DNA from: an uncultured Clostridia bacterium
Lineage (GTDB): Bacteria; Bacillota; Clostridia; Oscillospirales; CAG-272
Length of the DNA: 39,488 nt
Direction: 5' to 3'
NCBI GenBank assembly: GCA_947625805.1
Contig: CANQPT010000015.1
Location: forward strand, 1 to 39,488
Below the pieces are notes generated by a model that worked only from the letters and a program-made list of their open reading frames with translations, did no database searches and was not told where the DNA came from. Both the position numbers and the translations under genes were made by a program. Below are positions 8,318-15,994 of this stretch, in pieces (position 1 is the stretch's first letter; each line of letters starts with the position of its first letter).

Positions 8318-9295
8318 CTATCGATGCGTCCGCGGGTCGGAAGCATCGCCCAGATTCTGGCCGACCACGTACAGCACTACCGCGACGATGGCCGCGACGG
8401 CGGTGGGGCTCCAGAACTGGAAACGCCAGCCGGGAACGGCAATGCTGGGGACTGCCTCCTTAATCAAACGGCCGAGGGAAGCCTCCGACATACCGATTCC
8501 GATGTAGGATAGGAACACCTCGTAGGAGATGTAGGACGGAAGTTCGGTAGCAAGCAGTGTCACGATGACAGAGGTCATAAACGGCAGGATATTTTTCATT
8601 GCAATCCGCACGGTGGAAGTTCCGAGACAGCGGGACGCAAGATTGTACTCCCGATCACGAATGATAATGACCTGTGTCCGGATAAAATAGGCGATGGCAA
8701 TCCAGCCGGTGATGGTCATGGCAAAGGCCAGCGTCCAGAAAGACGGAGTAAACAGGCGCACCATGACCGCGATGACCAGAATGTAAGGCACGTTCCCCAC
8801 GATGTTGTTGACCTCGGTCATAAAGAGATCGACCTTTTTGGAGAAGCCCCAGATGGCGCCGATAACAACGCCGACGGTCATATTGATGGCGGCACAGATA
8901 AAAGCAAGGGAGATGGAGATTCGCGACCCGTTCCAGACCGCGTCAAAGACCGACTGTCCCAGTTTACCGGTACCTAAGATCCATTTGAGTTTGTAGCCAA
9001 GGGCGGACAGCGCCTGAGACGGCGAGAGATTCTTGGCCGCCGAATTCATGCTGTTCTCTAAGAGATCGTAATTGGAAAAAAGCGGATAGATGTAGGTAAA
9101 CGCAATGACCAAGCCCAGCGCGGCTAAGATCACAATGTTCACCTTATTGCGGAAGAACACCCGGAAAACCGACTTCCAATAAGAGTATCTGGGAGCGGTG
9201 ATCTTCTCGGAACTGATACCCGCATTGTCAACGGGAGCAAACAACTCCTCCTCCGACAGGTTCAGATCGGATAAATCAATCAGATTGTTTTCCAT
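8318..9295 (-). CDS. oppC: Oligopeptide ABC transporter permease (OppC type)
   Basis: This is one of the two membrane subunits of the importer. A cytoplasmic N-terminus of about 40 residues precedes the first membrane span (IVILAALGLVIAFTYIYPLF). Five more spans follow, with the coupling-helix EAA-type region SRCLGTSTVRIAMKNILPFM and the DppC/OppC-like end. The size (325 residues) is normal, so this subunit is not expanded. The track uses TTG at 9298; the ATG one codon later at 9295 fits the GAGGTGA SD better. The gene starts six bases after oppB ends. Confidence 0.93.
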   Translation of the reverse strand: MENNLIDLSDLNLSEEELFAPVDNAGISSEKITAPRYSYWKSVFRVFFRNKVNIVILAALGLVIAFTYIYPLFSNYDLLENSMNSAAKNLSPSQALSALGYKLKWILGTGKLGQSVFDAVWNGSRISISLAFICAAINMTVGVVIGAIWGFSKKVDLFMTEVNNIVGNVPYILVIAVMVRLFTPSFWTLAFAMTITGWIAIAYFIRTQVIIIRDREYNLASRCLGTSTVRIAMKNILPFMTSVIVTLLATELPSYISYEVFLSYIGIGMSEASLGRLIKEAVPSIAVPGWRFQFWSPTAVAAIVAVVLYVVGQNLGDASDPRTHR

Positions 9296-9301
9296 CAAAA
9301 A

Positions 9302-10882
9302 TCACCTCGCTTTTTCCGTAAAGGAAATTCTCGGGTCAACGAATGCCATCAGGATATCTCCCAGGATCAGAGAGAGCACGGACAGCAGAGCGTAGAACAG
9401 AGTCAGGCCGACGATAACACCGTTATCGTACTTGTTGATTGCCTCGGTCAGCAGATAACCCGCACCGGGCACCAGATAGATACTCTCGGTAATGATCGCG
9501 CCGATCAGAGCGCCCAGTACACTGCCGGGGATACCGTGTACGATAGGAATGATCGCGTTTTTCAGAATGTGCTTGCGGAAGATCTCTCCCTCCGACATAC
9601 CTCCCGATCTTGCAAACTTGACGTAATCGGAGTTTTGCTGGTCGATCATGTATCGGCGAACCCATTTCATCAGGTTTGCGATGGAGGGCATGGCCAAGGA
9701 AATAATCGGAAGCACATACATCATTTTGGTGGCCTGCTGGATCATAAAGGTTTTCGGCAGACCCGCCATACCGCCCAGCTCACGGAACAGGAAGATGTAC
9801 GCAAGAGAAGGTACGGCAATGATAAAGATGACGTAGACCGTTCCCAGCTTATCCACAAAGGTGTTTTTCCTTCTTGCCATCAGAATGCCCAGCGGAATGC
9901 CTAAGAAATAGGCGATCAGCACGGAAATCAAACCGATCACAAAGGAAAATCCTATCTTGGAGAAACTCTTCTTATAATTGCTTACGAGAGTGTAATCGTC
10001 CGTAAACTGACGTTGGTAAAGTTCGAGCGAATCTCTGCTTCCCTGCTTATAAACCGCAGTATGCAGGTTGTATGGAGTCAGCTCCGCTTGCCCTCCCGCA
10101 GGATATACCTGCATCACGTAACGGTCAGGGTCCTGCCGGTCGGTCATAGTATGATAGATATCGGTGTCACGGGTGACCGAATAGGAAAGACCCAGGTGTA
10201 CCGAAAGAAGATTCTGATGAATGTATGGGAACACGTTGTCAAAGTAAAGCAAATATTTGTGCTGTGTTCCGTTCCCCATAATCGCAGGCGCAAACACCTT
10301 GTGATTGGGGTCACTGTTGTATACCGGATCATAAAGCGTAAAGGTAATACCGGTATTCTCTAATTTCTCTCCTGTTGTTTTTTCTACATAGTGGATATTA
10401 TCCACCTCAAAAAGAGAGGTAAAATATTTTCCCAATCTGAGGAAAACGTTGACGTCTTTATAGGCAAAGAGCACTGCTCTTTGTTTGGTTCGTTTGTCAA
10501 AGTCCAGACGGACGACCGTATAGCCCTTTGACTGATAGTTTTTGGTAAATTTTTCGACGTATTTTTTTGTGAGGTCATTATCAGCATCCGGAGTTCTTCC
10601 GATGCTGGCCGCCTCGCTTTTGGTCTGGTCATCGATCTCGCCTGCATTTTTGAGCTCGGTGAGATAATCCGCGTACGGTACATAGTCAAGATAGCCGAAA
10701 CTTTCCCACTTTACGTACTTATACACTTCGGCGTCGTTGGCCTGCTGCTTGGCAAATTGCGGATCTGCGGCAAAAATCAGTTTTCTGTCCATTAAGGAAT
10801 AGACCAGCAACATAACGATCGCAACAACGATCACGACCGAGATCAAACCGTGCAGCAGCCTTTTTAATAAGTACTTAATCAT
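9302..10882 (-). CDS. oppB: Oligopeptide ABC transporter permease (OppB type) with large extracytoplasmic insert
   Basis: This is the partner membrane subunit. The first span (residues ~12-32, LISVVIVVAIVMLLVYSL) is followed by about 265 mostly hydrophilic residues before the next span (SFVIGLISVLIAYFLGIPLGILMARRK). Typical OppB has only 60-70 residues there, so about 200 are extra and should lie outside the cell. The conserved C-terminal half includes the EAA-type segment YVKFARSGGMSEGEIFRKHILKNAIIPI and LVPGAGYLLTEAINKYD. Total length is 526 residues against about 310. A GGTGG SD precedes the ATG. A 94-base gap with a stem-loop separates it from the binding-protein gene upstream. Confidence 0.92.
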   Translation of the reverse strand: MIKYLLKRLLHGLISVVIVVAIVMLLVYSLMDRKLIFAADPQFAKQQANDAEVYKYVKWESFGYLDYVPYADYLTELKNAGEIDDQTKSEAASIGRTPDADNDLTKKYVEKFTKNYQSKGYTVVRLDFDKRTKQRAVLFAYKDVNVFLRLGKYFTSLFEVDNIHYVEKTTGEKLENTGITFTLYDPVYNSDPNHKVFAPAIMGNGTQHKYLLYFDNVFPYIHQNLLSVHLGLSYSVTRDTDIYHTMTDRQDPDRYVMQVYPAGGQAELTPYNLHTAVYKQGSRDSLELYQRQFTDDYTLVSNYKKSFSKIGFSFVIGLISVLIAYFLGIPLGILMARRKNTFVDKLGTVYVIFIIAVPSLAYIFLFRELGGMAGLPKTFMIQQATKMMYVLPIISLAMPSIANLMKWVRRYMIDQQNSDYVKFARSGGMSEGEIFRKHILKNAIIPIVHGIPGSVLGALIGAIITESIYLVPGAGYLLTEAINKYDNGVIVGLTLFYALLSVLSLILGDILMAFVDPRISFTEKAR

Positions 10883-10907
10883 GTTTGCCCACCATAAGTA
10901 CGCTTAT

Positions 10908-10934
10908 GAGGAAGATAGCAAAACTATCTTCCTC
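10908..10934 (-). other. Stem-loop between oppA and oppB without T-tract
   Basis: A perfect 11-bp inverted repeat (GAGGAAGATAG / CTATCTTCCTC) with a five-base loop lies in the only sizeable gap inside the opp operon. With no T-run after it on the minus strand, it more likely protects the upstream oppA mRNA or attenuates partially than terminates fully. Confidence 0.6.
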
Positions 10935-10976
10935 ACGCGCACTTGTCACAGTATTTGTGAAATCAACCGATCGGTC

Positions 10977-13133
10977 TTATGCATCCAGACCCAGGGTCTT
11001 GAGCATATATCCGCCGCCCTTGATCATAGTGTCGAGGTAGGTAGACGGATCACCGTAGTCCGGACCCCAACCGGAGTTGATCGAGAAGTCGTAGTTCATC
11101 TGGTTACCCTGCGTGCCCCAATATGTTGCATTCAAGTAAGCCTCCTGATCTTCAGTGGCGACCAGGTTGACTACAACCTTGCCCTCGAGGGATTTTTCGA
11201 TCGAGCTCTTGACGACGTTCGCACGTGCGGTACGCACACCGCCGTCTTCCTGTAAAGGATAGTCGATGTAGATCGGGTTGTCAGCGGAAATCTCGACGCC
11301 GCTATCAGCCAACTCGGCAACGGCCTTATCGAGGTATTCCTTTGCGCTGGACGGATTGTACCAGCCGTCGTATCCTCCGCTGGAACCGATACCGCCGTCC
11401 TGCTCGGGATCAAAGACCTTCATGCTGAGTCCGTCAGCCGTAATCTGATCCTGCATGATCTGACCGTAGAAGGTGCCTTCCGCATAGGTCTTTTCCGCGC
11501 CGTTGATGGTGATGGTTGCGGCTTCAGGAAGAGCAACGAAAGTACCGGGTGTGTAGGAGTTCACAAGAGACGTGTACTTCAAATCCGCGCCAACAGACTG
11601 CTCCATGTAAGCGCCTCTGTCAAAGGCAGTGGAAAGAGCCAGACGGAAGTTCTTGTTGAGCATAGCCCATGCGGTTCTTTTCTTGGCGTCGTCATCTTTG
11701 GTGGAAACAAGCTGAGTATTGTCATTAAAGTTGGCAAACGCTGTACGATGAATGTTGAAGAAGCCGGGGAAAGAAGTAGCGTCGGTAGATGCAACGTAAC
11801 CGTAAGCTTCAAAGTTACCGTCTTCCTTAGCCAACTCAAGCGCCGCAGCGTTCAGACCGGTACCGTCAGTGATGCCGTCCTTGAAGTCGCTGTAAGCCTG
11901 CGTGTCGATATCACCGCTGTTGTAAACCCAGGTGATGGTGTCGATATTGATGTTATCGGCATTCCAATAAGCCTCGTTCTTTTCGAACACGAAGGTGTTC
12001 TCAGCAACGGCGGAGGTGATGATGTACGGACCGCAGTATGCGATGGTGTCTTTGCTGGTACCGTAGTCGCCGGTCTCAGCGCCGAAACCGAACTGGCCGC
12101 CCTGAGAGGTGTAGAAAGCTCTGTTCAGCGGAGCGAACACGCCGTAGCTGAACATGGTATCAAAATAACTGCAGGGAGCGGTCAGAGTGTACTCAACCGT
12201 GTGATCGTCAACAGCCTTGACGCCGACGTCAGCAAAGTCCTCGGTCTCGCCGTTGACATACTCGGTAACGCCCGCAACAACGCCGTCAACCAGCCAGGAA
12301 AGACCGCCCTCCGGATCGTCCAGCATATGCTGGAAGCCGGCTACAAAGTCGTCAGCGGTAACTTCACCGAGTTCAGACTTGGTGGAAGTGACCCACTTAG
12401 CGCCCTCGCGGAGCTTGAAAGTCCAGGTAAGACCGTCATCGGAAACGCCCCACTCGGTAGCAAGCGCCGGCTGCAGAACGTTCTCGCAGTCGTACTCGAT
12501 CAGGCCGTCGTAGGTGTTTACGAGAACCTCGGAGTCAGCGGCATTGGAGGTAAGATGTACGTCATAGGTCTGGGGATCAGTGTTATAGCTAAGGCTATAA
12601 GTGCGTTGCAGGGTGTAACCGTGCTCCTCGAGGTAAGCCTTAGCCTTCTCCTCGTAGGTACCTGTGCCCTTCACTTCAGCGTAGAGAGCCTTCAGAGCGT
12701 CTCTGTCCTCGGTCTTGATCGGCTCGGTTGCAATCAGAGCATTGTGATATCTGTAGGAGTCATTTCCCCACAGAACAGGGGTAATGGTGTAAGGAGCAAC
12801 CTTGGAGATCGCATAGTTACCGCCATTTGCCTGCATGGGCATCATAACGCCCGCCTCAAGCATCTTCGCCTCAGCGACTGCCATCAAGGCATATCTCTCG
12901 GCAACAGTCAGGTTCTCTGCCTTTGCCGCCTGATAGGCTTCATAGAACTCGCCGAATACCGCGTCGTAAATCTCCTCGTCGGTAGCGGTTGCGGGATCGA
13001 GCACTACGGCAGGCTTTTCGGGATTCGAAGGATTCTCGGAATCATTTCCTTTGTCGCTCTTGCAAGCAGAAAATGCAAACAGCATCATGCTTACAACCAG
13101 AAGCATACAAAGAATTCTGGCCATTTTACTCAT
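10977..13133 (-). CDS. oppA: Peptide-binding lipoprotein of the Opp importer, apparently circularly permuted
   Basis: This is the substrate-binding protein (SBP_bac_5/OppA family) that delivers peptides to the permease. It has a lipoprotein signal with FSAC (lipid on Cys24). The usual N-terminal core begins only near residue 165 (NTDPQTYDV, YDGLIEYD, LQPALATEWGVSDDGLTWTFKLREGAKW, TADDFVAGFQHML). The protein ends soon after GWGPDYGDPSTYLDTM, where normal OppA has about 85 more residues. Those missing features appear near the N-terminus instead (residues ~50-135): IYDAVFGEFYEAY, AERYALMAVAEAKMLEAGVMMPM and a strand-rich tail. These align with the OppA C-terminal 'D.I...R..LY..AE..L....P'. The ATG has an AAGGAG SD; a promoter and an unassigned ~225-base leader precede it. 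It is first in the operon. Confidence 0.93.
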   Translation of the reverse strand: MSKMARILCMLLVVSMMLFAFSACKSDKGNDSENPSNPEKPAVVLDPATATDEEIYDAVFGEFYEAYQAAKAENLTVAERYALMAVAEAKMLEAGVMMPMQANGGNYAISKVAPYTITPVLWGNDSYRYHNALIATEPIKTEDRDALKALYAEVKGTGTYEEKAKAYLEEHGYTLQRTYSLSYNTDPQTYDVHLTSNAADSEVLVNTYDGLIEYDCENVLQPALATEWGVSDDGLTWTFKLREGAKWVTSTKSELGEVTADDFVAGFQHMLDDPEGGLSWLVDGVVAGVTEYVNGETEDFADVGVKAVDDHTVEYTLTAPCSYFDTMFSYGVFAPLNRAFYTSQGGQFGFGAETGDYGTSKDTIAYCGPYIITSAVAENTFVFEKNEAYWNADNINIDTITWVYNSGDIDTQAYSDFKDGITDGTGLNAAALELAKEDGNFEAYGYVASTDATSFPGFFNIHRTAFANFNDNTQLVSTKDDDAKKRTAWAMLNKNFRLALSTAFDRGAYMEQSVGADLKYTSLVNSYTPGTFVALPEAATITINGAEKTYAEGTFYGQIMQDQITADGLSMKVFDPEQDGGIGSSGGYDGWYNPSSAKEYLDKAVAELADSGVEISADNPIYIDYPLQEDGGVRTARANVVKSSIEKSLEGKVVVNLVATEDQEAYLNATYWGTQGNQMNYDFSINSGWGPDYGDPSTYLDTMIKGGGYMLKTLGLDA

Positions 13134-13365
13134 AAAATGTTCTCCTTTTCAAATTCAGGCATTTTCATTTGAAATGAAAGCCGGAACGTCAAAGACGGTT
13201 TTGCCGCACTTTTTTGCAAGGCCGTTCCCTCCCCAGAAAAGAAAACCGGTCGTTGCAGAAAAGCACCGCAAAAGCGCGCCTCAAGCGCATTGGCAATCAT
13301 TCTTAAGCCTTTTTGTTATAGATATCCGATAACAGATACCCATATTTTACATATTATGCAATAGT

Positions 13366-13394
13366 ATTCTATCACATTTTTTCTGCAAATGCAA
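13366..13394 (-). promoter_or_regulatory. SigA-type promoter of the opp operon, followed by a ~225-base leader
   Basis: TTGCAT and TAGAAT are 17 bp apart on the minus strand. Between the predicted start (~13359) and the oppA ATG at 13133 lies about 225 bases of leader with two small hairpins (GTTAT...ATAAC near 13320-13340 and TTTCATTT-C-AAATGAAA at 13163-13179) but no known riboswitch signature. The stretch to tspO on the other strand holds no other gene that I can see. Confidence 0.7.
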
Positions 13395-13508
13395 TGTTTC
13401 CCATAAATTTTTCTTAAATTTTTTGTTAAAATGAGGTAAACCCGACAAACAAACCGGCGGAATAAAAGCCGATCTGACAGCATATAAAAAGGATAAGGAG
13501 ATGATACC

Positions 13509-13973
13509 GTGAAAATACAATGGAAAAAACTGATCGTCTGCGTCCTGATTCCGCTGGCAGTCGGAGGCCTGTCCGGTTTTTTGAGCCGCGCAGGAACGGA
13601 AACCTTTCGCTCTTTGAATCAACCGCCGCTTTCCCCGCCGGGCTGGCTTTTCCCGGTCGTATGGAGCATTCTGTACGTCCTGATGGGCATTGCGTCCTAT
13701 CTGGTACTGACCTCCGAGCACCCCGCCGGCAATGCGCTGACCGCGTATACGGTCCAGTTGATCTTCAACTTCTTCTGGCCGCTGATCTTCTTTAATTTAC
13801 AGCAATATCTGCTTGCCTTTGTCTTTCTGGTCGTGCTGTGGGGCCTGATCGCAGCGACTATCGTCCTGTTCGGCAAAAGTTCCAAGACTGCGGCTTATCT
13901 GATGATCCCATATCTATTGTGGGTCACCTTTGCGGGCTATCTCAACCTCGGGATCTATCTTTTGAACAAATAA
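13509..13973 (+). CDS. tspO: TspO/MBR-family membrane protein
   Basis: TspO proteins are five-helix membrane proteins that bind tetrapyrroles and cholesterol-like ligands and act in porphyrin and stress responses. The 154-residue length and five hydrophobic segments fit. Characteristic motifs are SLNQPPLSPPGWLFPVVWSILYVLMGIASYLV (family pattern kP.f.PP..vF..vW..LY.lmg.a..) and QLIFNFFWPLIFF. The start is GTG at 13509, with AAGGAG eight bases upstream; the ATG just before it (13501) is out of frame. No convincing promoter could be placed, although the AT-rich region upstream is shared with the divergent opp promoter. Its small-molecule partner cannot be inferred from the neighbours. Confidence 0.92.
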   Translation: MKIQWKKLIVCVLIPLAVGGLSGFLSRAGTETFRSLNQPPLSPPGWLFPVVWSILYVLMGIASYLVLTSEHPAGNALTAYTVQLIFNFFWPLIFFNLQQYLLAFVFLVVLWGLIAATIVLFGKSSKTAAYLMIPYLLWVTFAGYLNLGIYLLNK

Positions 13974-14030
13974 TAAGTAGGCAAGGCGGCTTTGTGCGGC
14001 CGTTCGCCCGCTCCCTGCGTCCCCGCGCGT

Positions 14031-14058
14031 AAAAGGGGCAGCGGTGACCCGCTGCCCC
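14031..14058 (-). terminator. Intrinsic terminator of the 31-residue peptide gene
   Basis: A 10-bp GC-rich hairpin (GGGGCAGCGG with CCGCTGCCCC) is followed by TTTT on the minus strand, ten bases after the stop codon at 14068. Confidence 0.75.
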
Positions 14059-14067
14059 GAAAGGCCA

Positions 14068-14163
14068 TTAGCCGTTGCACAAGCAGAAAATAATAGCCAA
14101 AGCGATCAGAATGATCCACACATTGCAATTGTCAAACAAATTGCACAGGCAGTTACAGCTCAT
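14068..14163 (-). CDS. 31-residue cysteine-rich membrane peptide (not in ORF track)
   Basis: This gene is too short for the supplied track. Reading the minus strand from ATG at 14163 gives MSCNCLCNLFDNCNVWIILIA, continuing LAIIFCLCNG and a TAA at 14068. A strong GGGAGG SD precedes the ATG and a terminator hairpin follows the stop, so it looks like a real single-gene transcript. The peptide has four cysteines in its first 13 residues, a hydrophobic helix of about 13 residues, and a closing CLC. Small Cys- and Gly/Asn-bearing single-helix peptides of this style are scattered through Firmicutes genomes, some linked to the spore coat (YjcZ-like), but I cannot assign a family. Function is unknown. 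Confidence 0.72.
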   Translation of the reverse strand: MSCNCLCNLFDNCNVWIILIALAIIFCLCNG

Positions 14164-14235
14164 CGTTATCCTCCCTTCAGTGCAGTATCCATAATCATTC
14201 TATGTCTGCACGCGACAGGTGTGACACGGCAAAAG

Positions 14236-14270
14236 CAAGGCAGTGATGCTTCGCATCACTGCCTTGTTTT
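14236..14270. terminator. Strong intrinsic terminator, 14-bp stem
   Basis: A perfect 14-bp inverted repeat (CAAGGCAGTGATGC / GCATCACTGCCTTG) with a TTC loop has TTTT on the plus side and CTTTT on the minus side. It should end the minus-strand GH27/zinc-ribbon transcript. The roughly 60 bases between it and that gene's stop hold nothing recognisable. Confidence 0.82.
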
Positions 14271-14329
14271 CGATTATTGATCGGAAAAAGTGCGTTTGGG
14301 TGCACGCGCCGATATGCCGTCTCCCTATT

Positions 14330-14542
14330 TTATCTTCCCAATTTATCTTCCTTTGGAAATAAGGTACAGCCGAGCGCACGCAGGGACGCGATGCGTTCCT
14401 CAATCACCGCTCGCTTAATTTTGAAGAGATCTGCAATGCAGTCTAGGCAATAAAACTCGGTCGCCGCACGATGAATGAATTTCCGGGTCGCCCCCACGTC
14501 GTCTGCGGTCAGAGCGGCGCCGCACCGGATACAGTCGTTCAC
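14330..14542 (-). CDS. Small zinc-ribbon protein, conserved hypothetical
   Basis: The 70-residue protein carries two CxxC knuckles (CIRC near residue 4 and CLDC near residue 32), giving a four-cysteine zinc site, then a charged helix (IKRAVIEERIASLRALGC) with a further cysteine. Proteins of this plan are common hypothetical genes in Clostridia; no function is known to me. The GTG start lies three bases after the GH27 stop, with only a poor SD (AGGG), so translation probably depends on coupling to GH27. Its cysteines and intact frame support a real gene despite the small size. A strong terminator follows. Confidence 0.72.
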   Translation of the reverse strand: MNDCIRCGAALTADDVGATRKFIHRAATEFYCLDCIADLFKIKRAVIEERIASLRALGCTLFPKEDKLGR

Positions 14543-14545
14543 GCC

Positions 14546-15715
14546 CTAAAACGCACAGCAGACGTAGGGTCCGCCGTCAGCGGGAACCAGTTTGCAGCGC
14601 AGCATCCGACAATCGTGCGGCTCGATCGTGGTTCGGTAGTAATCGATGAATTTACCCAGTTCCTTTCCCTCCCACAGGTCGGTGATCACAAGAGCCATGC
14701 CACTGGATGGATCCAGCCCCAGTTCGTCAAAGCCAAACCACGGGCTCTGCGTGTAATCGGACATATTGAAGATACCGATCGCAAGGTCGCCGCCGTCCAA
14801 GTGCTTGACCCAGACCTGAAGTTGAGAATTGTCATCCGAATCCGGGTCGGCACAAAGAAGATAAGGTTGTCTGCCGGCCGCGTCCTGATTGATGGCAATG
14901 ACGTCACGGTTTGTGACGATCTTCAGCGCCTCGGGGGACATATTGCGCACGTCGCAGCCCAGAATAAGCGCGGAGTTCAGCATTGCCCATGCGGAAAAGT
15001 GGGTTCTGTATTCGACGTCGTTACAGCCGCCAAAGCCGACATTTCCTTTGCCGTACATACCGACCACCAGCATATCCATATCGTTACAACAGCCGACGCC
15101 GTTGTACTTTTGCAGTCCAACCTGTTGCCAGAGCAGTTTTTTGATCGATTCCCAGTTGTCGTGAATATCGTAGGTCGAGCGCCACAGGTGGGCGCCGGTC
15201 TCCTTGATCCACTCCTCTACGTTTTCCTCGCCCCAGTTGCAGGCGGAAAAGAGAATATCTCTGCCGCAGTTCTCAAGGGCCAGACTCATCTTATGATAGA
15301 GCAGTCTGCCGGGAACGGTGCGCGGCTTATAGCAGTTATCGTATTTTAAGTAATCCACGCCCCACTCGGCGAACGTCTGCGCGTCGATAAACTCGCGCCC
15401 GTAAGATGCGGGATATGAGGCGCAGGTCATCACGCCGTCGCAGGAATATATACCGAATTTCAGTCCCTTGGAATGGACGTAATCGACAACGTATTTCATG
15501 CCGTGCGGGAACTTTTCGGGATTTGCCACCAGGCGGCCGTTCTCGTCCCGCGCGCGAAGCGACCAGATGTCGTCGATCACGAGATACTCGTATCCCGCGG
15601 CGAGAAGGCCGTTGTCCACCATTTTGTCGGCGGTCTCCATGATCAGTTTTTCATCGATATTCTGGGCGAACGTGTTCCAAGAGTTCCAACCCATTGGCGG
15701 CGTTAACTTTACCAT
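14546..15715 (-). CDS. GH27 alpha-galactosidase (intracellular)
   Basis: Glycoside hydrolase family 27 enzymes release terminal alpha-D-galactose from oligosaccharides with retention. The N-terminus reads LTPPMGWNSWNTF, the catalytic TIM barrel includes the nucleophile motif YLKYDNC, and a later acid/base region is WRSTYDIHDNW with the substrate-binding stretch GCCNDMDML. A C-terminal beta-sandwich (about residues 300-389) follows. There is no signal peptide, so it acts in the cytoplasm. The track's start is 28 codons too early, inside a duplicated degV fragment. ATG at 15715, preceded by AAAGG within that fragment, gives the family's usual MVKLTPPMGW beginning. Upstream synteny appears broken by an insertion (see the scar features). 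No promoter could be placed confidently. Confidence 0.9.
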   Translation of the reverse strand: MVKLTPPMGWNSWNTFAQNIDEKLIMETADKMVDNGLLAAGYEYLVIDDIWSLRARDENGRLVANPEKFPHGMKYVVDYVHSKGLKFGIYSCDGVMTCASYPASYGREFIDAQTFAEWGVDYLKYDNCYKPRTVPGRLLYHKMSLALENCGRDILFSACNWGEENVEEWIKETGAHLWRSTYDIHDNWESIKKLLWQQVGLQKYNGVGCCNDMDMLVVGMYGKGNVGFGGCNDVEYRTHFSAWAMLNSALILGCDVRNMSPEALKIVTNRDVIAINQDAAGRQPYLLCADPDSDDNSQLQVWVKHLDGGDLAIGIFNMSDYTQSPWFGFDELGLDPSSGMALVITDLWEGKELGKFIDYYRTTIEPHDCRMLRCKLVPADGGPYVCCAF

Positions 15716-15717
15716 CT

Positions 15718-15828
15718 TCTTAAACCTTTCTTCCATCCGCCGAATCATAAAAGACCGCAAGCGTGCCCGGACCGGCGTATGCACCCGTGCACAGGTCATA
15801 ATAACAAATCATGAAATTTTCCGCACCC
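15718..15828 (-). repeat. Duplicated 3' end of degV (111 bp, about 97% identical to 17228-17338)
   Basis: The sequence matches the last 37 codons of the degV/fakB gene with three substitutions, including the stop codon at 15720-15722, five bases before the GH27 ATG. It supplies the GH27 SD. The shared 3' end indicates that degV once lay directly upstream of GH27, and that a later event duplicated this stretch around the 1.4-kb AT-rich segment. Confidence 0.9.
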
Positions 15829-15912
15829 CGGTTGCAGACGAAAAAGAGAATATCTCCGCCGCAACTCTTAAGGGTCAGGCTCATCTTATATGAGCGATCT
15901 GCCGGAAAAGTT
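15829..15912 (-). pseudogene. Fragment of a second, diverged GH27 gene fused in frame to the degV remnant
   Basis: The minus-strand translation KMSLTLKSCGGDILFFVCN aligns with KMSLALENCGRDILFSACN inside the intact GH27 (about 15230-15316), at roughly 80% nucleotide identity by eye. It then runs in frame into the degV-derived RGAENFMICYYDLC. The divergence means it came from a GH27 paralog or homolog, not a recent copy of the local gene. It has no start and is non-functional. Confidence 0.75.
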
Positions 15913-15939
15913 GATTTTTTTATATTTGAGTGGTATAAT
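15911..15939 (+). promoter_or_regulatory. SigA-type promoter of the AT-rich insert genes
   Basis: TTGATT and TATAAT are 17 bp apart on the plus strand, beginning right where the GH27 remnant ends. It would drive the HExxH gene at 15995, after a leader of about 50 bases. Confidence 0.78.
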
Positions 15940-15994
15940 GCTAAATGTCAAGTGGACGACTGTTCGACAAATTTCCCTTTAGAGGAATTACAAA

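Noticed and set aside
11748-13172. 474-codon ORF on the plus strand antisense to oppA
   Set aside because: It mirrors the codon bias of the strong minus-strand binding-protein gene, has no SD and shows no domain. The minus-strand product has a lipobox and recognisable motifs.
14471-15349. 292-codon ORF antisense to GH27
   Set aside because: A shadow frame; its similarity to the ORF at 15498 merely reflects the GH27 fragment duplication.
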